From: JTS-AC122 sp050246015
GTDB taxonomy: Bacteria; Planctomycetota; Phycisphaerae; Phycisphaerales; UBA1924
Assembly: GCA_050246015.1 (NCBI GenBank)
Contig: JBFWWU010000002.1
Span: forward strand, 62,001 to 126,000
Length of the DNA: 64,000 nt
Direction: 5' to 3'
Shown here in pieces: positions 20,553 through 29,281 of this stretch. The position numbers and the translations under genes are program-made. Numbering within the stretch: the first letter of the stretch is position 1; each line of letters opens with the position of its first letter. The notes below the pieces were generated by a model. It did no database searches. It saw only the letters and a list, made by a program, of their open reading frames with translations, and had not been told where the DNA came from.

Positions 20553-22499
20553 TCAGCGGATCGACCGCAGCGTCGCCGCCGCCGAGTCGCGAAGCCGCTG
20601 GACGCCCGGCTCGCGTGAATCGACGGTCAAGCGCAGAAACTCTTGAAGCAGGGGGATCGCCCGAGCGTGGTCCCCCTCGCGATTGCGCTGCGCGTACAAC
20701 TGGCCGAGTCGCAGCAAGAGCATGCGCGCCTGCGGCGAGCCGTCGGCGGCGACGGTGGACCGCGCCGATTCGAGTTCAGCGATCGCCTCGTCGGGACGCT
20801 CGTCCACGCTCAGGATCATCCCGATACGGTCCGTGATCCGCGCCGTCATGGCCGGCAACCGCGAGCGGGTTTCTCGGTAAAGCGCCAGGGCACGCGCGAC
20901 GTCGTCGTCTCGCTCCAGCCAGATGCGACCGAGCAGGTCGGCGGCCGCAAAGAGTTCGAGCGGGGCCATGTCGGCGGGCGGCTGATCGACCATCGGCAAC
21001 AGCCTTGCCTCGGCGTCAGCAAGGTGATCCTGACGAACATCCAGGTCCGCCAGCGCGAGTTTGACGCGGGTGGTTGGCTGGATCGCCATCGCCCTCTCGA
21101 ACGCCGCCCGCGCCTCCGGCAGGCGATTGTCGGTCATAAGGTAAATGCCTCGCTGGGTGTGTGAGAAGGCCGATGATGGATCGGAGTTGACCGCCCACTC
21201 CCAGAGCGCCGCGTCAGTCATCCAAGCGCTGTTGTAGCGGATGGTCTGCACGCAGAGCGGGACACACGCGACAAACGCGACTCCCGTGGACACGCGGATG
21301 GCCAAAGGCGTACGTTTCGCCAAGTGCGCGATGACCGATAGCACGAACACCAGAAGCCCGAGTAGTGGAAGATACAGATAGCGATCGTGTACCAGTTGCT
21401 CCGGCAGAAATGAACCGATGTTGAGCGCCGGGAGCAAGGGAAAGAACATGAGCGCCGCGCCGACGAGCACCCCGCGCGACCGGACCCGAAGCACCGCCCA
21501 GACCACGCCAGCCGCCATCAGAATCAGCAGCAACAGCGGCACAACAAAGTTCGCCACGGTGAGGCCCGTCACCGGTCGGACCGGGTACATCGGCCCGATC
21601 GGCCACGGCACGATCGCCTGTTTCAGATAGAACGCACCGATCAGCGGCAACGTCTTGAGCGTGGTCACAAAGTCCGGAGCCCCCTGCACGGGGAACCAGA
21701 CTCCGCCGACGATTTCGTTCCGGACGATCAGATACACACCGGCAAGCGCGGCGAACGGAGCCGCGCACAACAATGCCCGGCGGAGCGCCGCGCGATTCAG
21801 CAGCGATCCGCCGTTCTCCTCGTGCCCGCGCAAGCCGGCGGCGAGCGCGATCATCGGGAACAGCACGGCGACCTCTTTGGCTCCGAGCGCCACGGCGTAC
21901 AAGGTCAGCGCCCCGGTCCATCGAACGTATCGCCGTTTCGGTTCTCCTGAAGGCGGCGCCACGCCAGGCGGCAGGATGAGCAGCAGCGCGCCGAGCAGCG
22001 GCGCCGCGCAGAGCAGGTCCGTCACGCCGGAGGCCCATGAGACATTTTCGCAGCGCGATGGATGCGCCGCAAAGATGCACGCGACAGCCGCGGCAGTAAC
22101 TCGCGACAGGCCCAGACGCCGACACAGCGCGAATGCCAGCCCGGTGATCATGGCGTGCAGCACGACGTTCCCGGCACGCCAGCCCGACGCATCCTCGACG
22201 CCGAACAACCGATAGTTCATGATCATCCAGACCACGAATGTCGGGCGCCAGTACGCACTGGCGGGGCCTGCGTCTCGTGACGAGAACGCCGCTACGTCGG
22301 ATCGAAGTGCCTGCGCGTACATCGCCGGGTCCCGGATCCACGTGTTGCTCTGAATCTGCAGGTGGTCGTCGTAGACGAAGTCGCCTGAGATCGTTCCGAC
22401 GAAGAGGGCTATAGCGAGTCCGATCGGCAGGAGGGCCCATCGCAGTTCGCTCCACAGAACGAATCGCAAGCGGGGGTGATGTGACGGTTCTGTCGTCAT
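20553..22499 (-). CDS. TMTC-like polytopic membrane protein with C-terminal TPRs
   Basis: 648 residues. The first ~430 residues contain about ten hydrophobic segments and, after the first, the sequence FVYDDHLQI. Further on come YWRPTFVVWMIMNYRLFG and GWRAGNVVLHAM, the pattern of TMTC/GT-C type mannosyltransferase-like proteins, where the DD pair is catalytic. The C-terminal part has TPR-like repeats (SAFSHTQRGIYLMTDNRLPE, ARAAFERAMAIQPTT, DDVARALALYRETRSRLP). ATG 22499 is used because the only upstream alternative is a TTG. A lipid-linked sugar transferase is the best guess; the substrate is unknown. Confidence 0.75.
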   Translation of the reverse strand: MTTEPSHHPRLRFVLWSELRWALLPIGLAIALFVGTISGDFVYDDHLQIQSNTWIRDPAMYAQALRSDVAAFSSRDAGPASAYWRPTFVVWMIMNYRLFGVEDASGWRAGNVVLHAMITGLAFALCRRLGLSRVTAAAVACIFAAHPSRCENVSWASGVTDLLCAAPLLGALLLILPPGVAPPSGEPKRRYVRWTGALTLYAVALGAKEVAVLFPMIALAAGLRGHEENGGSLLNRAALRRALLCAAPFAALAGVYLIVRNEIVGGVWFPVQGAPDFVTTLKTLPLIGAFYLKQAIVPWPIGPMYPVRPVTGLTVANFVVPLLLLILMAAGVVWAVLRVRSRGVLVGAALMFFPLLPALNIGSFLPEQLVHDRYLYLPLLGLLVFVLSVIAHLAKRTPLAIRVSTGVAFVACVPLCVQTIRYNSAWMTDAALWEWAVNSDPSSAFSHTQRGIYLMTDNRLPEARAAFERAMAIQPTTRVKLALADLDVRQDHLADAEARLLPMVDQPPADMAPLELFAAADLLGRIWLERDDDVARALALYRETRSRLPAMTARITDRIGMILSVDERPDEAIAELESARSTVAADGSPQARMLLLRLGQLYAQRNREGDHARAIPLLQEFLRLTVDSREPGVQRLRDSAAATLRSIR

Positions 22500-22982
22500 G
22501 CCGGAACCACTGTAGATCGCCTTTGATTGCGACAACCAACCAGGTACCGAGATCCGATGTCCTTTGATCTCGTCTTCCGACGGGAACGTGAACTGCCTCC
22601 ATCAAGTAGATGGCGGACGGCCCCGAGGTCCTGAGCGTTCGCTCGGCCGCTTTGCGTGGCCCGACGGTCCCCATCGGTCTTCCGATCCTGGCGGCCCGAC
22701 ATACCCGCGCTCGTCTTGGTCGGACGGCCTCCCCCCACTCCCCCTGCCCCCCTCCTGCGCCCCTGCGCCCCTCCGCCACTTCGCCGCTTGACCACTCCGC
22801 CACTTCCCCGCCCACGTCACCAAGAAAAACCACGATTTCGCGGCACCAGTAAGGGTGGGCGGGCGATTCGCACACGCCCGCACGCAGATGCTGCGCGGAT
22901 CAACAGACCGGCGTGTCGGCAGAGATGATGTTGCACGTGGGAAAATGCAGGCTACGTGTCCGCGCGCAAGGCCTTGTTGGTG
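22500..22982. other. Gene-poor region with an octamer-like repeat tract
   Basis: No credible gene. Open frames here lack domain-like sequence and are Pro/Arg-rich. At about 22730-22812 the minus strand shows imperfect eight-base units of the form AGTGGCGG / AGTGGTCA / AGCGGCGA / AGGGGCGC in a row. The 22900-22980 part is more ordinary in base content, and I see nothing specific in it. Confidence 0.6.
22730..22812 (-). repeat. Degenerate octamer repeat tract
   Basis: On the minus strand successive units AGTGGCGG, AGTGGTCA, AGCGGCGA, AGTGGCGG, AGGGGCGC, AGGGGCGC keep an eight-base period before dissolving into G-rich sequence. The unit resembles the tract at 39601-39645. Confidence 0.55.
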
Positions 22983-23023
22983 ACAAAAGAGGCCTATTTG
23001 TTCGCCGTGTAAGCCTCTTTTGT
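22983..23023. terminator. 11-bp inverted repeat with A/T-rich ends
   Basis: ACAAAAGAGGC and GCCTCTTTTGT are perfect complements separated by 19 bases. With T-rich and A-rich ends it would work as a terminator from either side. It abuts the start of the gene remnant at 23022, so it may instead mark a rearrangement edge. Confidence 0.5.
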
Positions 23024-23312
23024 GGCGCACCATCCGGGGCCACCCGCCGTCAACGGCGTCGTCTACAACATCCGCCGCCGCGTCGGCGAGAACGGCCCCG
23101 ATACGCTCGTCGGCGCGACCGGCCAGAAGCGCTTCGAGGACACCACCGTCCCCGCCGGCGCCTCGATGATGACCTACACCATCCAGGCTCAGCGCGGCAG
23201 CCTCGTCGCGTCGATGATGGCCGCGATCCAGGTTCGGTTCGGCGTCGGCGGCCCCGGCTTCACGACGACCACGCTCCAGATCCCCTCCACCGACATCAAG
23301 ATGGCGGCGTAG
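23022..23312 (+). pseudogene. C-terminal remnant of a fibronectin-III-like family protein
   Basis: The readable frame is 96 residues, opening with a GTG that overlaps an inverted repeat, with a stop codon twelve bases upstream. The sequence PPAVNGVVYNIRRRVGENG...GATGQKRFEDTTVPAGAS...YTIQAQRG...IQVRFGVGG is the kind of C-terminal Fn3-like end seen in longer planctomycete proteins related to the two genes at 39073 and 43678. There is no N-terminal half, no signal peptide and no clear ribosome site, so I call it a fragment. It could still be expressed as a small protein. The family link rests on recall of sequence style, not on a search. Confidence 0.5.
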
Positions 23313-23413
23313 GTGGGCGGGGATGGGACGTGGGATTCGGGAGTGGGGATGTGGATGAGCGGAGACTGAGGCATGGAGGCGCCGGGCTTGGCCGGGCGTC
23401 CATTTTTGAGGGT

Positions 23414-23430
23414 CGGGTACCGAGTACCCG
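23414..23430. terminator. Small hairpin between convergent genes
   Basis: CGGGTA, loop CCGAG, TACCCG. It lies in the 175-base gap where the remnant at 23312 and the ABC ATPase gene converge; short G-rich repeats and a T5 run (23403-23407) are nearby. Weak evidence. Confidence 0.3.
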
Positions 23431-23487
23431 CCACCCGTTCCCCATGTCCGTCGCCCAATCTCGGTCTGCTGGCGATGCACGCGGGGC

Positions 23488-24732
23488 CTATTCGGCGAGC
23501 ACGACGACGTCTTTGGAATCGATGCGGATCGCTCGTCCCCGCGAACCAGCGCCGGCCGGCTGCGGGGCGGGGGGGGGGTTGAAGAGCGCTGCCTTCAGGC
23601 GTGCGCGTTCCCCTTGGCCTCCACGCACGTCCAGCGTGTACTGGACCATCTCACCAAGATACGTGGATTCGATCACGTCGGCGACGAATCGGTTTTCGAC
23701 CGGCCCCGCATCGCCGGCCGCGGCCGCCGGGTAGACCTTGATCGCTTCGGGGCGGATCGAGCAGGCGACGCGCTGGCCGGGGGAGACGCTGGTCCCGCTG
23801 TGCGCTCGCAGCGGGCCCAACGGGGAATCCATGATGACCACCCGGGCGAACGCGGCGTCGGATGCTGACGCGGGCTCGATCGCGCGCACCGTCGCCTCGA
23901 CGAAGTTTGTCTCGCCGAGGAACTCGGCGACGAAGCGGGAGCGCGGGGACCGGTAGAGTTCCTCGGGCGTGCCGATCTGCACGATGCGCCCGCTTCGCAT
24001 GATCGCGACGCGGTCGGCCATCGAGAGCGCTTCCTTCTGATCGTGCGTCACGTACACGGTGGTCATGCCCGACTGAGACGCCGTGCCGGCCCGGGATTCC
24101 TTGCAGATCCGGCGGATCTCCGAGCGCAGGTCGATCCTCAGTTTCGCGTCCAGGTTGCTCAGCGGCTCGTCGAGCAGGAGCACGTCGGGGCGGATGACCA
24201 GCGCCCGCGCCAGGGCGACGCGCTGCTGCTGCCCGCCCGACAACTGGTTCGGCTTGCGCCCGGCGTACTCTCCCATCCGCACGAGGTCGAGCGCTTCGAC
24301 GGCGCGTCGTGATCGCTCCGCGGCGGGCACCTTCCGCACCGAGAGCCCGAACGCCACGTTCGACTCGACGGTCATGTGCGGCCAGAGGGCGTAGGACTGA
24401 AAGACCATCCCGGTGTTTCGTTTGTTGGGGGGGACGTGCGTGACATCGCGGGATCGTCCGTCGGCGGTCGTGAAGGTGATCGTCCCGCCGGTGGGCTCGA
24501 TGAACCCGGCGATCATGCGCAGGAGCGTGGTCTTGCCGCACCCGGACGGGCCGAGCAGGAAGAACAGTTCGCCCGGCTCGATCGTCAGCGAGACACCGTC
24601 GACTGCGGCGGCGGCGGAGGTCGACGCGACACCGACGCGCCCGTCGATCCCGCCGCCCCCGCGGAGGCGCGTCATGATGCCACCGCTTGGGAAGCGCTTG
24701 GTGAGGTTGGTGAGCGTGATCCTCGTGGACAT
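23488..24732 (-). CDS. ABC transporter ATPase, PotA/FbpC/UgpC-type
   Basis: 414 residues. Walker A is GPSGCGKT (61-68), the Q-loop lies in MVFQSYALWPHMTVESNVAF, the signature is LSGGQQQRVALARAL, Walker B is DVLLLDEPLSNLDAKLR and the H-loop is VYVTHDQKEAL. The ~150-residue C-terminal part (GTPEELYRSPRSRFVAEFLG onward) is the TOBE-type regulatory domain of CUT1/spermidine/iron importers. A Gly-rich insert (about residues 16-42) interrupts the first strand region. No permease or binding protein is adjacent, so it may serve a transporter encoded elsewhere. The substrate is not predictable. Confidence 0.93.
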   Translation of the reverse strand: MSTRITLTNLTKRFPSGGIMTRLRGGGGIDGRVGVASTSAAAAVDGVSLTIEPGELFFLLGPSGCGKTTLLRMIAGFIEPTGGTITFTTADGRSRDVTHVPPNKRNTGMVFQSYALWPHMTVESNVAFGLSVRKVPAAERSRRAVEALDLVRMGEYAGRKPNQLSGGQQQRVALARALVIRPDVLLLDEPLSNLDAKLRIDLRSEIRRICKESRAGTASQSGMTTVYVTHDQKEALSMADRVAIMRSGRIVQIGTPEELYRSPRSRFVAEFLGETNFVEATVRAIEPASASDAAFARVVIMDSPLGPLRAHSGTSVSPGQRVACSIRPEAIKVYPAAAAGDAGPVENRFVADVIESTYLGEMVQYTLDVRGGQGERARLKAALFNPPPAPQPAGAGSRGRAIRIDSKDVVVLAE

Positions 24733-24829
24733 CGGGTACAGAAGGTAGCACCGCGCGCTGAAGGGTGAATTCCCGGGCGGCGTTCTTGACATTCGCCCTG
24801 CTCGTCCAACCGCTCTGCTAGCATCATTC

Positions 24830-27800
24830 ATGGCAGACGTCGTGCACCGCATCGAGGTTTTTCCGAAGCCCGGAATCAGCGATCCCATCGCCGAATCGCT
24901 TCAGCGCGACGCGCGAAGTCTTGGGATCCGCGTCGGGTCCGCACGCACGGCGCACGTCTACCTGTTCCAGGGCGCGCTGACCCCCGTTGACCTTGCCTCG
25001 CTCTGCTCGCGGGTGCTGGTCGATCCGGTCACCGAAACGGCCCACATCGGTTCGTCGGCGACGCCAGACCACGCCCAGACGATCGAGGTGCATCCGCTCC
25101 CGGGCGTCATGGACCCGGTGGCGCAGTCGGTCGGGAGCGCGGCGTTGCAGATCGTGGGGAAGCCGGTGCAGGTCTCCACCGGGTGGCGCTATGACCTGGG
25201 CGGCATCACGAGCGAGCAGGCCGACCTGCTGGCGTCGCGACTGCTTGCCAACCCCGTCATCCAGCGGGTTCACCGTGCGCCGTATCACCCGGGCGCATTC
25301 CCGGTCGGCCGCTCGCACGACCACGCGGTGCGGCAGATCCCGGTCATCAATCTCTCCGATGATGAACTCACCAGGCTTTCGCGCGAGGCCCACCTGTTCC
25401 TTTCGCTCGACGAGATGCGGGCGATCCGCGATCAGTACCGCGCCCTGGGGCGCGAGCCGCGCGACATCGAACTTGAAACATTGGCCCAGACCTGGTCCGA
25501 GCACTGCGTACACAAGACGCTCAAGTCAACCATCACCTATCGGCGCGACCCGGCCGAGGCTGACGACCCGATCTCCTGGAGCGGGCGCCCGGGGCACGCG
25601 GTGAATGCGGACGGCTCGATCACGATCAACAACCTCCTGAAATCCACCGTGGCCGCGGCGACGCACGAACTGATCAAGGACGGCGTCGATTGGACGCTGT
25701 CCATCTTCGTCGACAACTCCGGGGTGATCGCGTTTGACGACGACACGGCGGTGTGCATCAAGGTCGAGACGCACAACCATCCGTCAGCAATCGAGCCCTA
25801 CGGCGGCGCGGCGACGGGCATCGGCGGGTGCATCCGCGACGTCATCGGCACGGGACTGGGGGCGCGTCCGATCGCCAGCACGGACGTCTTCTGCGTGGCG
25901 ATGCCCGGAGACTGGAGCGAGGCCGCGGGGCGGGGGGAAGGGGAGGGCGAGCGTGCGGGTACTCAGCCGTTGCCGCCGGGGTGCCTGCACCCGCGCCGGA
26001 TCCTGACCCAGGTCGTGGCGGGCGTGCGTGACTATGGCAACCGGATGGGGATTCCGACGGTGGCGGGCGGGGTGTATTTCGACAGCCGGTACGTCGGCAA
26101 CCCGCTGGTGTACTGCGGGTGCATCGGGGTCATGCCCCGCAACCGGATCAAGGGCAAGGTGCACAGCGGCGACCTGATCGTCGCGCTGGGCGGCCGCACG
26201 GGACGCGACGGGATCCACGGCGCCACCTTCTCCTCCGCCGAGCTTGAGCAGTCGTCCGCCGACGAGTTTTCGCACGCGGTGCAGATCGGCAACGCGATCG
26301 AGGAGAAGCGCCTGCTGGACGCGATCATGCGGGCGCGCGACGAGGACGCCGACGGCCCGCTCTTCAGCGGGCTGACCGACTGCGGCGCGGGCGGGTTCTC
26401 ATCCGCGGTGGGCGAGATGGGGAAACAGACCGGCGCGACGGTTCATCTGGATCGGGCTCCGCTGAAGTACGCGGGACTGTCGTATACGGAAATCTGGATC
26501 TCCGAAGCGCAGGAGCGCATGGTGCTGGCGGTGCCACCGGCAAAACTCGAGTCGCTGCGGCGAATCTGCGAGGAGGAGAGCGTCGAACTGGCGGTGCTGG
26601 GCACGTTCGGACATGAAGCGCCGGACGTTCGGCGCCCGGCGCTCGGCGCCGGCTCGAATGGGGCACACGGGGCATCGTCGCCGGAACTGGTGCTGGTGTT
26701 CCACGGTCGCGAAGTGGGGCGTCTATCGATGGAGTTTCTGCACGAGGGCATCCCGACGCCGACGCGGGAAGCCGCCTGGAGCGGGAGCCGGGGCCGGACC
26801 GAGTCCGCTGGGGGCGCGTCGGCGGGGGTACCCGGCACCGAAGTCTCATCCATCCTGCTCTCCTTACTCTCCCATCCCAACATTGCGTCCAAGCACTGGA
26901 TTGTGCGCCAGTATGATCACGAGGTCCGGGGTAACACGCTGATCAAGCCGCTGGTGGGCCCGCTGGGGATCGGCCCGTCGGACGCGGCGGTTGTGCAGCC
27001 GGTGCCGGGCTCGACGCGGGGACTGGCGATTTCACAGGGCCTTCAGACGGGAATGGGGGACGCCCAGATCGGCGGCGATCCGTACCTGATGGCGCTCGGC
27101 GCCGTCGATGAGTGCGTGCGCAATCTCGTCTGCGTCGGGGCCGACCCGGATCGGATCGCGATCCTGGACAACTTCTGCTGGCCGTCGTGTGCCAAGCCGG
27201 CGAATCTTGGCTCGCTCGTACGCGCGGCGGAGGGGTGCTACGACGCGGCCAAGGCGTACCGCACGCCGTTCGTCTCGGGGAAAGACTCGCTCAACAACCA
27301 GTTCACGATCCCGGCGCGGGCGGGCAAGCCGGCGCGGACGATCGAGATCCCCCCCACTCTGTTGATAACGGGCATGGGGATCGTGCCCGACGTGGGCCGG
27401 TGCGTGACCAGCGATGCGAAGAAGCCGGGGTCGATCGTCCTGCTCGCGGGGCCGGCCGCGGGGGCGTCGCTCTTGATGGGGGGCTCGCACGCGGCGCGAC
27501 TCGTCGGGGCGGAGGGCTCGGGTTCCGCGGGCGTGCCTCGCACGGATCTCACGGTCGGGCCCGCGGTCGCCCGGGCCGTGAGTTCGCTGATCCGCGAGGG
27601 GGTTGTGCTGTCGGCGCACGATGTTTCCGACGGCGGGGCGCTGGTCGCGCTGGCGGAGATGCTCATCGCGGGTTCGTCGCCCGCGGCGCCGATCGGGGCG
27701 GAACTCGCGGCGGTGCCCGGCGACCGCCTGTCATGGTTCTTTTCCGAAGCGCCAAGCCGATATCTGCTTGAAGTTGATGCCCGCAACGTCGGTCGCTGTA

Positions 27801-27931
27801 CGCGGGTACTTTCCGGTCTTGGGTGCACCCCGCTGGCGACACTGAACAGTTCGGGCGTCCTCACCGGCGAGGGATTGCGGATCACGACCGAGGAGTTGAC
27901 GACCGCGTGGCGCGGCACGCTCGACTGGTGA
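24830..27931 (+). CDS. purL: PurS-PurS-PurL fusion: phosphoribosylformylglycinamidine synthase
   Basis: Converts FGAR to FGAM in purine synthesis using ATP and ammonia from a glutaminase. 1033 residues, about 290 more than small-type PurL. The extra part is N-terminal: two PurS-like repeats, residues ~6-80 (HRIEVFPKPGISDPIAESL...LGI) and ~85-155 (QTIEVHPLPGVMDPVAQSV...LANPVIQRVH). The PurL core starts around residue 180 with LSREAHLFLSLDEMRAI, then TWSEHCVHKT, the ATP-site region ETHNHPSAIEPYGGAATGIGG, and a second half with SGKDSLNNQF and LSAHDVSDGGALVALAEM. PurQ is not here, so a separate glutaminase is expected. Low-complexity inserts lie near residues 365-380 and 640-680. Confidence 0.95.
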   Translation: MADVVHRIEVFPKPGISDPIAESLQRDARSLGIRVGSARTAHVYLFQGALTPVDLASLCSRVLVDPVTETAHIGSSATPDHAQTIEVHPLPGVMDPVAQSVGSAALQIVGKPVQVSTGWRYDLGGITSEQADLLASRLLANPVIQRVHRAPYHPGAFPVGRSHDHAVRQIPVINLSDDELTRLSREAHLFLSLDEMRAIRDQYRALGREPRDIELETLAQTWSEHCVHKTLKSTITYRRDPAEADDPISWSGRPGHAVNADGSITINNLLKSTVAAATHELIKDGVDWTLSIFVDNSGVIAFDDDTAVCIKVETHNHPSAIEPYGGAATGIGGCIRDVIGTGLGARPIASTDVFCVAMPGDWSEAAGRGEGEGERAGTQPLPPGCLHPRRILTQVVAGVRDYGNRMGIPTVAGGVYFDSRYVGNPLVYCGCIGVMPRNRIKGKVHSGDLIVALGGRTGRDGIHGATFSSAELEQSSADEFSHAVQIGNAIEEKRLLDAIMRARDEDADGPLFSGLTDCGAGGFSSAVGEMGKQTGATVHLDRAPLKYAGLSYTEIWISEAQERMVLAVPPAKLESLRRICEEESVELAVLGTFGHEAPDVRRPALGAGSNGAHGASSPELVLVFHGREVGRLSMEFLHEGIPTPTREAAWSGSRGRTESAGGASAGVPGTEVSSILLSLLSHPNIASKHWIVRQYDHEVRGNTLIKPLVGPLGIGPSDAAVVQPVPGSTRGLAISQGLQTGMGDAQIGGDPYLMALGAVDECVRNLVCVGADPDRIAILDNFCWPSCAKPANLGSLVRAAEGCYDAAKAYRTPFVSGKDSLNNQFTIPARAGKPARTIEIPPTLLITGMGIVPDVGRCVTSDAKKPGSIVLLAGPAAGASLLMGGSHAARLVGAEGSGSAGVPRTDLTVGPAVARAVSSLIREGVVLSAHDVSDGGALVALAEMLIAGSSPAAPIGAELAAVPGDRLSWFFSEAPSRYLLEVDARNVGRCTRVLSGLGCTPLATLNSSGVLTGEGLRITTEELTTAWRGTLDW

Positions 27932-27934
27932 GGC

Positions 27935-29257
27935 TCACCTGGGCATCAGCCGGCGGAGCAGGAGGATGCTCAGCGCCCGCGCCGCGAGCGATACGCCGAA
28001 GACGATCATGTAGGCGTCGTGCGACTTGCCCAGGTCGTTGAGGATGGCCCCGCCGATCAGCGCTCCGCCCACCATCGCCGCGGAGTTGGCGAGGTAGTAG
28101 GTGGTCATGATGCTGGTGCGCTCGTTGTCGGGGATGGTTTCGAGGATCACCAGGAAGGTGGAGAGTTCGTAGGCGGCCCAGATGACCCCGGCGACCAACT
28201 GCACGGCGAGCAGGTAGCCGAACCAGCCCGACGTCATCCACGCGGCCGATAACGGCACGACACCGATCCCCGCGACCGACAACACCCAGCGCGCCCCATG
28301 ATTGTGCGCGTAGGTCCCGATGAGCGGGAGCACCAGCATCCTGGTGATGTACGGCGCGGCAATGAGGAGTTGATTCTCGACGTAACTGAACTTCAGCAGG
28401 TCCAGCGCGTACGGCGTCAGATACCCGTGCGCGATCCACACGGTGAACTGCACGAACAGCATGTACCGGAGCAGCCGGAGCCCGGGGTGCGTCCCGTGCC
28501 GCTGCAGGATCTCGCGCATCGGCACGGTTCGGTGGTTCGGGGGGAGCGGCGATCCCTCCGACTGGAACACCTGATACACCGCGCCGATGCACCGGCAGAT
28601 GCCGGCCGTGAAGAACAGGATCGCGAAGGAGTAGAGGATGTCGGCGGATCCCTTGGCGAGTTGCAGGGCCAGCCCGCTGAGGATGAGTCCGGCGACGGTG
28701 CACCCGTGGATGACGCGGGTGCGCCACCCGAAGTAGCGCGGGCGGATGCGTCGCGGGACGTTCCCGGGCATCCAGGTGCTCCAGGCGGCGCCCCCGGCCA
28801 GGCCCGAACCCCAGTAGACCCCGACGATGACGAAGACAAGCCACATCGGTGTGCCGGGCGTCAGCGCGCACGCCCCGAGCGCAAACAGCGACAGTCCCTG
28901 CAAGAGGGTGTAGACGATCACGGCGGTCCGCAGCGAGCCGATGGCGCGCACGACTCGGGGCGAGACGAGTTGCATCGTCGCGCCCAGCAGGAGCGGGACG
29001 GACAGGATGAGCCCGGCCGCGACGGCCGCGCCGTGAAAGGCGGCGAGCACGTAGGCCGAGAGAATTTCCTGCCCGAGCCCGACCATGAGCGCGTACGCCG
29101 CCCCGTCGTACACCGCGGCACGGAGGTTCCAACGCACGGAGTGCTGCCGGAGCCCGCCCATCCCCGGCACGGCCCGCCCGGCCCGCGTGCGTCCGCCCCC
29201 GACCTGCTCGGTCCCTGCATGTGTAGCCGGTTCGACCACGGCGCTGCCGTCCTCCAA
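27935..29257 (-). CDS. Major facilitator superfamily transporter
   Basis: Up to 440 residues with about twelve hydrophobic segments, e.g. SAYVLAAFHGAAVAAGLILS, TAVIVYTLLQGLSLFALGA, AYELSTFLVILETIPDNERT and a late ANSAAMVGGALIGGAIL. The overall layout fits an MFS protein of unknown substrate. The longest frame opens with TTG 29257; ATG 29161 (MGGLRQHSVRWNLRAAVY) is an equally possible start and removes a 32-residue polar leader. It is convergent with purL, three bases apart, so the two genes must share or lack a terminator. Confidence 0.85.
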   Translation of the reverse strand: MEDGSAVVEPATHAGTEQVGGGRTRAGRAVPGMGGLRQHSVRWNLRAAVYDGAAYALMVGLGQEILSAYVLAAFHGAAVAAGLILSVPLLLGATMQLVSPRVVRAIGSLRTAVIVYTLLQGLSLFALGACALTPGTPMWLVFVIVGVYWGSGLAGGAAWSTWMPGNVPRRIRPRYFGWRTRVIHGCTVAGLILSGLALQLAKGSADILYSFAILFFTAGICRCIGAVYQVFQSEGSPLPPNHRTVPMREILQRHGTHPGLRLLRYMLFVQFTVWIAHGYLTPYALDLLKFSYVENQLLIAAPYITRMLVLPLIGTYAHNHGARWVLSVAGIGVVPLSAAWMTSGWFGYLLAVQLVAGVIWAAYELSTFLVILETIPDNERTSIMTTYYLANSAAMVGGALIGGAILNDLGKSHDAYMIVFGVSLAARALSILLLRRLMPR

Positions 29258-29281
29258 CTGCCGGCCCCAAGCGTACCGCGA

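Noticed and set aside
22602..23480. 292-codon minus-strand frame across the gene-poor patch
   Set aside because: Composition is Arg/Gly/His-rich without structure and crosses the inverted repeat and the Fn3-like remnant; not supported as a gene.
24786..24829. TTGACA at 24786 as purL promoter
   Set aside because: A good -35 match, but no acceptable -10 at 16-18 bases; TAGCAT is 27 bases away.
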